From Bacteroidota bacterium (GTDB lineage Bacteria > Bacteroidota > Bacteroidia > Bacteroidales > FEN-979), in assembly GCA_026391735.1 (NCBI GenBank), contig JAPLDL010000011.1, positions 90,698 through 154,697 on the forward strand: a stretch of 64,000 nt of DNA. The letters run 5' to 3'. Made by a program: the position numbers and the translations under genes. The notes beneath the pieces are model-generated. The model did not search any database and had not been told where the DNA came from. It saw nothing but the letters and a program-made list of their open reading frames with translations. Each line of letters starts with the position of its first letter. Positions within the stretch are counted from its first letter, which is position 1. Below, piece by piece: positions 18,096 to 26,619 of the stretch.

Positions 18096-19094
18096 ATGGC
18101 CATAACAGTATATAATCTGATGCAAGCCTTGAAATACTCTGTAAAGCTTTATCATCATTGCACTTTCGTTATATTGATATTGTTGGGAGTGTTATGGGTA
18201 TCAGAAAGTAAAGGGCAGCAAACCAGTCTGATCACCAACTACATGTTCAGCAATATGGTCTTCAATCCGGCCTATGCAGGACAGAGCGGGGGAATATCCA
18301 TCACAGGTCTTATCCGTGAGCAGTGGTTTGGTTTTAAGGACAGCGATGGGAATAAAGTAGCTCCCGAGACCATGTTTCTTACCATTGATGCTCCAATTCG
18401 TGCCATTCACGGCGGTATTGGGGGGATGGTTGCCCAGGACAGGATTGGTTTTTTTAAGAATACCAGTGTAAAGTTGGGATACGCTTATAAGGCTGAGCTT
18501 GGCTCAGGTATTTTTTCAGCCGGGCTTCAATTGGGTTTTCAAAACGGAAAATTCGATTATTCGCAATTTAAAGCAGTCAGTGCCGATGATCCTTTGCTGA
18601 CGGCCGACCAGGCTAAAAGTGATATGATCTTTGACTTGTCGCTTGGTCTTATGTACCGGGTTCCGGATAAGTTTTATGTCGGATTATCGGGGGACCAGCT
18701 CCTTCAGTCCAAAGGAAAAAACACTCAATACAAGCTCCAGCGCACTTTTTATCTTACAGGGGGGTATCAGTATGATATCCCGAACCATCCGGTCTTTTCG
18801 CTTCAGCCGAGTGCCATTGTTATGTTTGATGGTGCAGCATTCCAGTTCAGTGTCAGTGGCCTTGTTTGGTACAACAACAAATTTTACGGTGGACTTGCAT
18901 ACCGGTTTCAGGATGCGGTCTCGGTCCTGGCAGGTCTGTCGATCAAGGGCTTCCGGCTTGGCTTGGCCTATGATATCGGAATTTCGAAAATGATGAAATA
19001 CAGCAATGGCAGCTTTGAAGTGATGCTGAATTATGTGCTGAAAATTGAAACTGAAAAATTAAGAAGAAGTTACCGTAACACAAGGTTTTTATAA
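18096..19094 (+). CDS. porP: PorP/SprF family type IX secretion outer-membrane protein
   Basis: About 332 residues: a signal peptide ending near SKGQQ, then a 14-strand-type barrel sequence. Typical PorP/SprF blocks are the NYMFSNMVFNPAYAGQSGG start and the GLMYRVPDKFYVGLSG middle. PorP docks to the GldK/PorK-GldN/PorN ring in the outer membrane. A second ATG at 18120 gives a more compact signal peptide and is perhaps the better start. The porP-gldK-gldL-gldM-gldN order is that of the Porphyromonas por operon. The 209 bases before it hold only a repeated GTTGGCAA and no gene. Confidence 0.9.
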   Translation: MAITVYNLMQALKYSVKLYHHCTFVILILLGVLWVSESKGQQTSLITNYMFSNMVFNPAYAGQSGGISITGLIREQWFGFKDSDGNKVAPETMFLTIDAPIRAIHGGIGGMVAQDRIGFFKNTSVKLGYAYKAELGSGIFSAGLQLGFQNGKFDYSQFKAVSADDPLLTADQAKSDMIFDLSLGLMYRVPDKFYVGLSGDQLLQSKGKNTQYKLQRTFYLTGGYQYDIPNHPVFSLQPSAIVMFDGAAFQFSVSGLVWYNNKFYGGLAYRFQDAVSVLAGLSIKGFRLGLAYDIGISKMMKYSNGSFEVMLNYVLKIETEKLRRSYRNTRFL

Positions 19095-19105
19095 ATTTAA
19101 TTTAC

Positions 19106-19113
19106 TAAATTTG
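19106..19113 (+). promoter_or_regulatory. Bacteroidota -7 promoter element before gldK
   Basis: TAAATTTGC is an exact match to TAnnTTTGC just after the porP stop, with a leader of about 75 nt before gldK. It would allow gldKLMN to be expressed apart from porP. Confidence 0.5.
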
Positions 19114-19194
19114 CCGGTTTAATTCAAAAACAGGCCAATAACATAATAAAGCTCAATAAGTAGCGTTTATTTTTATCAACCAACTACCCGAAAA

Positions 19195-20562
19195 ATGAAA
19201 AAACTGCTCGTGTTTTTAGTCCTGCTGGTCTTTCTCGGAAGCTGCAGCAACTCAGGAAACGGAGAACTGACCGGGGTTAAGGGGAGGAAAAGGTATTATC
19301 AGCCTGATCCCTTTGGCATGGTCTACATTCCCATGGGTAGCTATACCATGGGAGTAGCCGATGAAGATGTCCCCTATGCTCAGCTCAACAATCCGCGTAC
19401 TGTATCAGTAGCGGCATTTTACATGGATCAGACAGAAATCACGAATAATGAGTATCGCCAATTCGTATATTGGGTACGGGATTCAATTGCCCGCCGGATC
19501 CTTGGTGAGCTCAAACCTGAGCTTTATTTTATTTCCGAGAACAAAAAAACCGGTGAGACCTTTGATCCTCCTTACCTGAACTGGGAGACGAAAATAGAAT
19601 GGAATTCGGAACAGCAGGATGTCAGGGATGCGTTAAACCAGATGTACTTACCTGAAAATGAACGTTATTTCAGGGTCAAGGAAGTTGATTCGCGCAAACT
19701 TTATTATGAATATTATTTTGTGGACCTTAAAGCCGCCGCCCGAAAGGAATGGGGAGGACAGGCTGATCCCAAAGATGCCGGTCTTGCCAACCGTCCGCAG
19801 GGTATGAAAGACCGTTCGGTTTATGTGCGTAAAGAGGTTATCAATGTTTATCCGGATACACTTTGTTGGATACACGATTATGTATATTCTTTCAATGATC
19901 CATCTACTGAGAAATACTTTTGGCATCCGGCATATGATCACTATCCCGTGGTCGGAATCAACTGGAAGCAGGCCAATGCTTTCTGTATTTGGCGCACCCA
20001 ATTGAAAAACAGTTATCTCTACGGCAAGAAAGGCGAATCCTCAATCAGTGAATTCCGTCTTCCTACTGAAGCTGAATGGGAATGGGCGGCAAGAGGAGGG
20101 TATGATGGCAATTCCTATCCATGGGGAGGACCATACACCCGTAACGACAAGGGTTGTTTCCTGGCCAATTTTAAACCACTCAGGGGAAATTATATTGATG
20201 ATGGCGGATTACATACGGTTATTGTAGCTCATTATCCGGCCAATGAATTCGGGCTGTATGATATGGCAGGCAATGTCGCCGAATGGACAAGAAGCGCATT
20301 CCATCCTTCATCCTATAACTTTACCTGGGACCTGAATCCAGATTATACTTATAATGCTAAGGACAGCGATCCTCCCACTTTAAAGCGCAAAGTGATCCGC
20401 GGCGGGTCGTGGAAAGATATTGCATATTACCTGCGTGTTTCCACCAGAGCTTATGAATTCCAGGATACCTCGAAATGTTATATAGGGTTCCGCTGTGTCC
20501 AGAATTTCCTTGGTCGCCAGAAGGATGATAATCCTGCAAGAGCATCAAAGGTTTATAATTAA
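19195..20562 (+). CDS. gldK: Gliding/type IX secretion lipoprotein GldK (PorK)
   Basis: 455 residues. A lipoprotein signal ends at LGSC (Cys17). The rest is a formylglycine-generating-enzyme-type fold: MVYIPMGSYTMG, then YMDQTEITNNEYRQFV, then FRLPTEAEWEWAARGG, then GLYDMAGNVAEWT, ending in GFRCVQNFLG. The FGE active-site cysteine pair is not expected in GldK; the fold serves to form the outer-membrane-associated periplasmic ring with GldN. It follows porP and precedes gldL by about 50 bases. Confidence 0.96.
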   Translation: MKKLLVFLVLLVFLGSCSNSGNGELTGVKGRKRYYQPDPFGMVYIPMGSYTMGVADEDVPYAQLNNPRTVSVAAFYMDQTEITNNEYRQFVYWVRDSIARRILGELKPELYFISENKKTGETFDPPYLNWETKIEWNSEQQDVRDALNQMYLPENERYFRVKEVDSRKLYYEYYFVDLKAAARKEWGGQADPKDAGLANRPQGMKDRSVYVRKEVINVYPDTLCWIHDYVYSFNDPSTEKYFWHPAYDHYPVVGINWKQANAFCIWRTQLKNSYLYGKKGESSISEFRLPTEAEWEWAARGGYDGNSYPWGGPYTRNDKGCFLANFKPLRGNYIDDGGLHTVIVAHYPANEFGLYDMAGNVAEWTRSAFHPSSYNFTWDLNPDYTYNAKDSDPPTLKRKVIRGGSWKDIAYYLRVSTRAYEFQDTSKCYIGFRCVQNFLGRQKDDNPARASKVYN

Positions 20563-20614
20563 CAGAAAAATCAGTCAACGTTCAAGCAATCTCATCTAAA
20601 AACCTTTTAAAATT

Positions 20615-21796
20615 ATGGGTCTTCTGAATTTTGTAAAGTCTAAACAGTACAAGCATTTCATGGCCAAACTGTATGGTTGGGGAGCATCAGTTGTTATTAT
20701 CGGTGCATTGTTTAAAATCAATCACTATCCATTAGCAAATGAAATGCTGATCGTGGGATTAGGGACAGAGTCGATCATCTTTTTCTTCTCAGCTTTTGAA
20801 CCGCCTCATGTTGAACCCGACTGGAGCCTTGTTTACCCTCAGCTTGCAGGGATGTATCATGACACTGATTTCGATCCATCACAAGCCCTTGCTTCAGGAG
20901 AAACCGTATCGCAGGAACTTGACAAGATGCTTTCAAAAGCTAAAATCGGCCCTGAACTTATCAGCAGTCTGGGCGAAGGGTTGCGCAGCCTGACTGATAC
21001 TACATCGAAACTGGGAAAAATGTCTGATGCGGCAGTTACAAACGACCAGTTCGTCAACTCTGTAAAACAGGCAACCGACGGCGCCTCAAAACTCAGTGAT
21101 TCATATAAAAAGACTGCAAACGTTCTTGAACAGAGTGTGAGTACTTCACAGGAGCAGCTTCAGCATATGCAATCAGCTGCAAAAAGTGCTGCCGGACTGT
21201 CCAGCGCCTATACTGAAGTCGCCAATACTTTGAAGGATGAGATCAGGGTGAATAAGGATATGACCACAAGTATTTCTGCTGCTACCCAATCAGCAAATAA
21301 ATTTATGGAGAAATACAATGAATCGGCCGAAATGCTTGCAAAGACGGCTTCGACCTTGTCATCCTCCACTACTGAAAACGAGAATTACAATAAACAGATG
21401 AACCGGGTTTCAAGTAACCTTTCGGCATTGAATGCCTTATATGAACTTCATCTCCAGGGATCCAATGAGCAAATGGAGAATACCAATAAAATTAATTCCA
21501 TCCTTGGAAAATTCACCGACAATCTTACGGATTCAGCTACCAATACGGCCAAGTACAAAGAAAACATTGCCTTGTTAAATAAAGTTGTTGAGAAACAAAT
21601 GCAAACATCGACTAACCAGGTTGAAGCTTCTTCCCAGATGGAAGACAGCATGAAAAAGTTCCTGGAAAATCTGAATGCATCGGTTACCCAGACAGCCAGG
21701 TTCAAAGACCAGGTTGATGCTCTGGCCAGCAATATTGCCGCATTGAATAAAGTCTATGGCAGTATGCTTACGGCTATGAACGTTTCAATAAAGTAA
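20615..21796 (+). CDS. gldL: Type IX secretion motor subunit GldL (PorL), long form
   Basis: 393 residues. The N-terminal part has two transmembrane helices with the GldL signature: GWGASVVIIGALFKINHYP and GLGTESIIFFFSAF, whose glutamate is the residue implicated in proton-driven rotation. After about residue 95 comes a long serine- and threonine-rich, coiled-coil-like cytoplasmic region resembling chemoreceptor signalling domains. GldL of Flavobacterium is roughly half this length and PorL of Porphyromonas intermediate, so the tail here is unusually long. It pairs with GldM to drive the system. Confidence 0.94.
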   Translation: MGLLNFVKSKQYKHFMAKLYGWGASVVIIGALFKINHYPLANEMLIVGLGTESIIFFFSAFEPPHVEPDWSLVYPQLAGMYHDTDFDPSQALASGETVSQELDKMLSKAKIGPELISSLGEGLRSLTDTTSKLGKMSDAAVTNDQFVNSVKQATDGASKLSDSYKKTANVLEQSVSTSQEQLQHMQSAAKSAAGLSSAYTEVANTLKDEIRVNKDMTTSISAATQSANKFMEKYNESAEMLAKTASTLSSSTTENENYNKQMNRVSSNLSALNALYELHLQGSNEQMENTNKINSILGKFTDNLTDSATNTAKYKENIALLNKVVEKQMQTSTNQVEASSQMEDSMKKFLENLNASVTQTARFKDQVDALASNIAALNKVYGSMLTAMNVSIK

Positions 21797-21850
21797 CAAC
21801 GGTAACAGGATATAGCAATCCGGATTATTCATCTGAAAACCAAATATTAA

Positions 21851-23449
21851 ATGGCTGGATATAAAGAGACACCGAGGCAAAAGATGATCGGGATGATGTA
21901 TCTCGTACTTACTGCATTGCTCGCGCTCAACGTCTCGAAACAAATGCTTGATGCATTCATCGTGGTTAATGAAACCATGGAGAATACGAACTCAAATTTT
22001 AACAAAAAATTAGATAACACTATTTCTAAGTTCAAGGTCCAGTATCAAATGAACCCTAATAAAGTTGGACCTTACTGGGAAAGAGCGAAAAAAGCACGCC
22101 AGCTTTCTGAAAATCTGGCGAATTTTATTGACAGCCTGAAGTACACTGTTGTATCTCAAACCGAAAGGATACCCTACAAGGATGCAAAAGTACTTGCGCT
22201 TGCAGATTGTGACAAGAAAGAGAATTATGACCAGCCAACTAATTTCTTCATCGGAAACTCCCAGGATGGTTCCGGGGGGCAAGCCCGGGTATTAAAGAAC
22301 AAGATCGAAGCATACAAGAAGGAAATGACCGGGCTTCTCGACCCTAAATACCAGGGTACTATGAAACTGGGCCTTTTAACTGAAGGTAAGTTCAAGGATT
22401 CTTACAATGAGGCACAAAACTGGGAAATGCATAATTTCTATCACACCATCCTTGCAGCCACTGTCACCATCCTTAATCAGATCAAAGCCGATGTTTACAA
22501 TGCTGAATTCGATGTGGTGAATAATCTGTATGCTGCGGTATCAGCTGAAGACTGGAAATTTGATGCTATCCGGGCAAAGGTCATTCCGAAAAGCAACTAC
22601 GTATTCCTTGGTGAAGAGTACCAGGCTGAAATCCTGGTTGCAGCATATGATACCAAAGCCAATCCGAATGTGCGGTATGTGCTTGGTTCCGATTCTCTTA
22701 CTGCGGCAAACTTTAAAAATGCCACCCCGATCACAGGTGAAAACGGGGTTGTTACTCTTAAACTCGGAGGATCCTCAGAAGGCTTGAAGAAATTTGCAGG
22801 GATCATTAAAATTGTAAGCCCCTTAGGCGATACGATGACTTTCCATTTCAAAGACGAGTTCATTGTTGCAAAACCTGCCCTTACTGTTTCCCCGTCCAAG
22901 ATGAACGTATTTTATATCGGGGTTGACAACCCGGTCTCCATAACCGTTCCCGGCGGACCTGAAAGGGTTACACCTACTATTTCCGTTGGTAATATCCGCC
23001 AGGAAGGGAAAGATTATATCGTAAGCGGACTCCCCCAGAATACCCGGGAAGCCGTGATCACAGTAACCGCTGTGTTCTCCGGAAAAGCAAAGAATATGGG
23101 TTCCTACACAGCACGCTTGAAACGTGTCCCTGACCCGATCGCGAAGATAGGTGGGAAAAACGAAGGTATCATCTCGAAAAGTATTGTGCTTGCCAGCCCT
23201 TACCTCGTGCCTGAAATGCAGGTTGGATTTGATTTTGACCTTAAATACGTGGTTACGTCCTACAACTTCGTTACTGACATAACCGGAGATATCCTTGAAT
23301 ACAAAGTCCAGGGTAACAGACTCACACCTGAAATAGTGAGGCTGATCACCAATGCCAAAAAGAACAAACGCATCTGGTTCGAAAATATCACGGTCAAAGG
23401 ACCTGACGGCGAGCGTACTATTCCTTCTATTAACTTGAAAATAAATTAA
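21851..23449 (+). CDS. gldM: Type IX secretion motor subunit GldM (PorM)
   Basis: 532 residues. A single transmembrane helix near residues 12-35 includes MMYLVLTALLALNVSKQMLD, then a large periplasmic part made of successive beta domains that reach the GldK-GldN ring. The conserved opening AGYKETPRQKMIGMMYLVL is diagnostic. GldM transmits the rotation produced by the GldL-GldM membrane complex. Length is close to the usual value of about 515-530. Confidence 0.97.
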   Translation: MAGYKETPRQKMIGMMYLVLTALLALNVSKQMLDAFIVVNETMENTNSNFNKKLDNTISKFKVQYQMNPNKVGPYWERAKKARQLSENLANFIDSLKYTVVSQTERIPYKDAKVLALADCDKKENYDQPTNFFIGNSQDGSGGQARVLKNKIEAYKKEMTGLLDPKYQGTMKLGLLTEGKFKDSYNEAQNWEMHNFYHTILAATVTILNQIKADVYNAEFDVVNNLYAAVSAEDWKFDAIRAKVIPKSNYVFLGEEYQAEILVAAYDTKANPNVRYVLGSDSLTAANFKNATPITGENGVVTLKLGGSSEGLKKFAGIIKIVSPLGDTMTFHFKDEFIVAKPALTVSPSKMNVFYIGVDNPVSITVPGGPERVTPTISVGNIRQEGKDYIVSGLPQNTREAVITVTAVFSGKAKNMGSYTARLKRVPDPIAKIGGKNEGIISKSIVLASPYLVPEMQVGFDFDLKYVVTSYNFVTDITGDILEYKVQGNRLTPEIVRLITNAKKNKRIWFENITVKGPDGERTIPSINLKIN

Positions 23450-23470
23450 TAAACCATATTCCGGCACATC

Positions 23471-24325
23471 ATGAAAAGGATAGTTTTCATTGCATTTGTG
23501 GCAGTGCTTGTGACAGGGGTCAGACTGACTTCCTTTGCACAGGTTCTGGAAGCTCCCCCAAGGGATGGTGTTTATGACAGGACCGTTATTACCCAGGTTC
23601 AGCCGATACCTTATCCCTACCTGCGGGAAGCTGATATCACCTGGACCAAGAGAGTCTGGAGAGTCATCGACATGCGTGAGAAGATGAACCAACCCTTCTA
23701 TTTTCCCGAAACTCCCCAAAACCAGTGGAAAAGCTTTATGCAGATAATCCTTGACGGTATGAAGGAAGGGACTATTCAGGCCTACTCAGCTGAAACAGAC
23801 CTCTTCCTGGTTCCTTTAGCCCATAAAGACCTTATGGACCAGCTTGAGACCAAGCAGAAACTGCACCTGAAACGCCCCGATAATCCTGATATCGAATTTG
23901 ACACCGTGATCTCCAAAATTTTCAATGCCTCCGACGTGAAGCAGCTCAGGGTCAAGGAAGACTGGTATTTCGACAAGCAAAGATCGGTTCTTGAAGTTCG
24001 TATCCTTGGAATCTGTCCCATGATGGAGAGCTTTGCTGAGGATGGAACAACCCGTGGTTACAAACCCTTGTTCTGGATCTATTTTCCCGATTGCCGCAAC
24101 CTGTTCGCACGCAGCGAGCAATTCAACCTGAGAAATGGTGTTGCCGGCCGGCTTACCTATGATGATGTGTTCATGAAAAGGATATTCTCCAGTTATGTAT
24201 ATAAGGAGGAAAATGTCTATGACCGTCAGATCAGCGATTATGCAACCGGTGTTGATGCTCTGCTCGAATCGGAAAGGGCTAAAAACAAGATCCTGGAGTT
24301 TGAATCAAGCCTCTGGGAATATTAG
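23471..24325 (+). CDS. gldN: Type IX secretion ring protein GldN (PorN)
   Basis: 284 residues with a signal peptide ending at TSFAQ. GldN family blocks seen are READITWTKRVWRVIDMREKMN and IFNASDVKQLRVKEDWYFDK, then ILGICPM, then WIYFPDCRNLFA. The protein joins GldK in the periplasmic ring. It is the last gene of the operon and is followed by a strong terminator. Confidence 0.97.
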   Translation: MKRIVFIAFVAVLVTGVRLTSFAQVLEAPPRDGVYDRTVITQVQPIPYPYLREADITWTKRVWRVIDMREKMNQPFYFPETPQNQWKSFMQIILDGMKEGTIQAYSAETDLFLVPLAHKDLMDQLETKQKLHLKRPDNPDIEFDTVISKIFNASDVKQLRVKEDWYFDKQRSVLEVRILGICPMMESFAEDGTTRGYKPLFWIYFPDCRNLFARSEQFNLRNGVAGRLTYDDVFMKRIFSSYVYKEENVYDRQISDYATGVDALLESERAKNKILEFESSLWEY

Positions 24326-24353
24326 TAACTGAACGATTTTTTTTTTTGATTTT

Positions 24354-24383
24354 CTGCCCTGGGTTTCCGGGGCAGTTTTTTTT
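24354..24383 (+). terminator. Intrinsic terminator after gldN
   Basis: CTGCCC and GGGCAG form a G+C-rich stem with a ten-base loop, followed by eight T residues. It ends the type IX secretion operon. Confidence 0.85.
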
Positions 24384-24445
24384 AGTTAAGACTGCGGATT
24401 TCATCCTGCCAGATATCAGATATTTGATTATTTTTAGCAAGCTAA

Positions 24446-26569
24446 TTGTCTGTCGTTTTGGTTGCACTAAAACCATTTCTCGAGACTTCGATCGAATACC
24501 TGAAAGGGGTTGGCCCGGCAAGGGCCGAAGCCTTGCGTTCCGAATTGCAGATCGAGGTCTTTGGAGACCTCCTGACCCATTTTCCTTTCCGATATGTTGA
24601 CCGTTCAAAAATGTACCTCATTAAAGATATCAAGGATGAGAATACATTTATACAACTAAGGGCTCGTGTCATCAAAACAAAAACGATCGGCCCTCCGCGC
24701 TCGCAAAGGCTGGTAGTCACAGTTGAAGATGAAAGCGGGCAGATAGACCTGGTCTGGTTCCAGGGTGTGAAGTGGCTGGTCGATAAAATAGCCAACGGAC
24801 AGGAATGGATCATTTTCGGAAAACCCCAGATGTTCAATGGTCAATGGAATATGCCGCATCCCGACATAGAACCTCCCGAAACCGAACCTTTGCCCATCAG
24901 CAGGATCATTCAGCCAATATACAGCTCAACAGAAAAGCTGAAATCAAAAGGGCTGGATTATAAAGGGATAGGAAAGCTTGTCAAGACCCTGCTGTTACAT
25001 GAAAAATTTTATATTCAAGAGAACCTGAACCGGGATCTTCTGGAACGGCTCAGGCTGATTGGCCGCCAGGAAGCTTTCCTGAATATCCATTTCCCGCAAA
25101 GTCCTGATCTTCTTACCAAAGCACAGGCCAGGCTGAAATTCGAGGAATTATTCTTTATCCAGTTGAGACTGCTTAAGCACAGGATAACCCGGTTGCAGAA
25201 AAACGAGGGTCATGTATTTTCAACGGTAGGTAATTACCTTAATGATTTTTATCATAAGTATTTAACCTTTGAATTAACCGGATCCCAGAAGAAAGTGATC
25301 AGGGAGATCAGGGCTGATATGGGTTCAGGCAAGCAGATGAATCGGCTTTTACAGGGGGACGTCGGCAGCGGAAAAACCATGGTAGCCCTTATGTGCATGC
25401 TTATCGCCCTTGATAATGACTATCAGTCCTGCCTCATGGCGCCAACAGAAATCCTTGCAAACCAGCATTTTAACAACATTTCTAAAATGCTCTCCGGGCT
25501 TGATGTGAATATCCGCCTGCTCACCGGATCAACCCGGCAGTCGGAGCGAAATGAAACACTGGAGTTACTGGAAAGCGGAAAAGTCTCTTTTCTCATTGGA
25601 ACGCATGCATTGCTTGAAGACAAGGTTAAATTTAATAATCTGGGACTTGTTGTCATTGATGAACAGCACCGGTTCGGGGTGGCACAAAGGGCAGCCTTAT
25701 GGGAAAAGAACCTCAGAACTCCACATATCCTGGTGATGACCGCGACTCCGATCCCAAGGACCCTTGCAATGACATTGTACGGCGACCTGGATGTCTCAGT
25801 GATCGATGAACTCCCCCCGGGACGTAAACCCATTCTTACAAAGCATGTTTATGACCAGGATCATTACAAGGTCTATAGCTTTCTTAAGCAGAGGATTGCA
25901 GAAGGAAACCAGGTTTACATTGTTTATCCGCTCATCGAGGAATCAGAATCCCTGGATCTTAAAAATCTCACCGAAGGATACCAGACCGTGGTCAGGGAAT
26001 TTCCCAAACCAGAATATAGTATCGGCATGGTTCATGGAAAGATGAAGCAGCAGCAGAAGGATGCCGAAATGAGAAGATTCCTTAACAAGGAAACTCAGGT
26101 GCTGGTTTCCACAACGGTGATAGAGGTTGGTGTGGATGTTAAGGATGCAACCATCATGGTCATTGAAAATGCAGATCGTTTTGGTCTCTCACAGCTTCAC
26201 CAGTTAAGGGGAAGGGTAGGCAGGGGAAGGACGCAGTCATACTGTATCCTGATGACGACCGGGGAGGTTGGAAATGATGCACGTATACGTATTAAAACAA
26301 TGCTGAGAACCAATGACGGGTTTGAAATCGCTGAAACCGATCTTCGCCTGAGAGGGCCAGGTGATCTCCAGGGGACACAACAAAGCGGAATTCTGAACCT
26401 CAGGGTAGCAGATATTATCCAGGATGAAAAGATCCTGAAATTCGCCCGGAATCTTGCTTCTGAGATCCTTACAGGGGACCCCGGCCTCAGTCTTGAAAAA
26501 AATGCCATTTTGGCAAAACACCTCCGCCATATGGATGAACATCAGCAAAATTGGGGGCTGATCTCATAG
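24446..26569 (+). CDS. recG: ATP-dependent DNA helicase RecG
   Basis: About 707 residues. The order is an N-terminal wedge/OB region (IEYLKGVGPARAEAL, then FPFRYVDRS), helicase motif I GDVGSGKTMVA, the DEQH box VIDEQHRFG, motif III MTATPIPRTLAMTLYGDLD, motif VI QLRGRVGRG, and the C-terminal RLRGPGDLQGTQQSG. RecG remodels stalled forks and branched DNA. No ATG is available near the N-terminus; the start must be a TTG, either 24446 or 24458. Confidence 0.95.
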   Translation: MSVVLVALKPFLETSIEYLKGVGPARAEALRSELQIEVFGDLLTHFPFRYVDRSKMYLIKDIKDENTFIQLRARVIKTKTIGPPRSQRLVVTVEDESGQIDLVWFQGVKWLVDKIANGQEWIIFGKPQMFNGQWNMPHPDIEPPETEPLPISRIIQPIYSSTEKLKSKGLDYKGIGKLVKTLLLHEKFYIQENLNRDLLERLRLIGRQEAFLNIHFPQSPDLLTKAQARLKFEELFFIQLRLLKHRITRLQKNEGHVFSTVGNYLNDFYHKYLTFELTGSQKKVIREIRADMGSGKQMNRLLQGDVGSGKTMVALMCMLIALDNDYQSCLMAPTEILANQHFNNISKMLSGLDVNIRLLTGSTRQSERNETLELLESGKVSFLIGTHALLEDKVKFNNLGLVVIDEQHRFGVAQRAALWEKNLRTPHILVMTATPIPRTLAMTLYGDLDVSVIDELPPGRKPILTKHVYDQDHYKVYSFLKQRIAEGNQVYIVYPLIEESESLDLKNLTEGYQTVVREFPKPEYSIGMVHGKMKQQQKDAEMRRFLNKETQVLVSTTVIEVGVDVKDATIMVIENADRFGLSQLHQLRGRVGRGRTQSYCILMTTGEVGNDARIRIKTMLRTNDGFEIAETDLRLRGPGDLQGTQQSGILNLRVADIIQDEKILKFARNLASEILTGDPGLSLEKNAILAKHLRHMDEHQQNWGLIS

Positions 26570-26588
26570 TTGTTTGATCAATAATTCC

Positions 26589-26596
26589 TACCTTTG
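26589..26596 (+). promoter_or_regulatory. Bacteroidota -7 promoter element before pheT
   Basis: TACCTTTG matches TAnnTTTG, with a TTG/TTTG cluster 13-17 bases upstream and a leader of about 18 nt before the pheT ATG at 26620. Confidence 0.5.
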
Positions 26597-26619
26597 TTCC
26601 TCAAATTAAGGCTTAGATC

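Noticed and set aside
22823..23719. 298-codon minus-strand open frame across gldM and gldN
   Set aside because: It is antisense to conserved secretion genes and only reflects their codon use.
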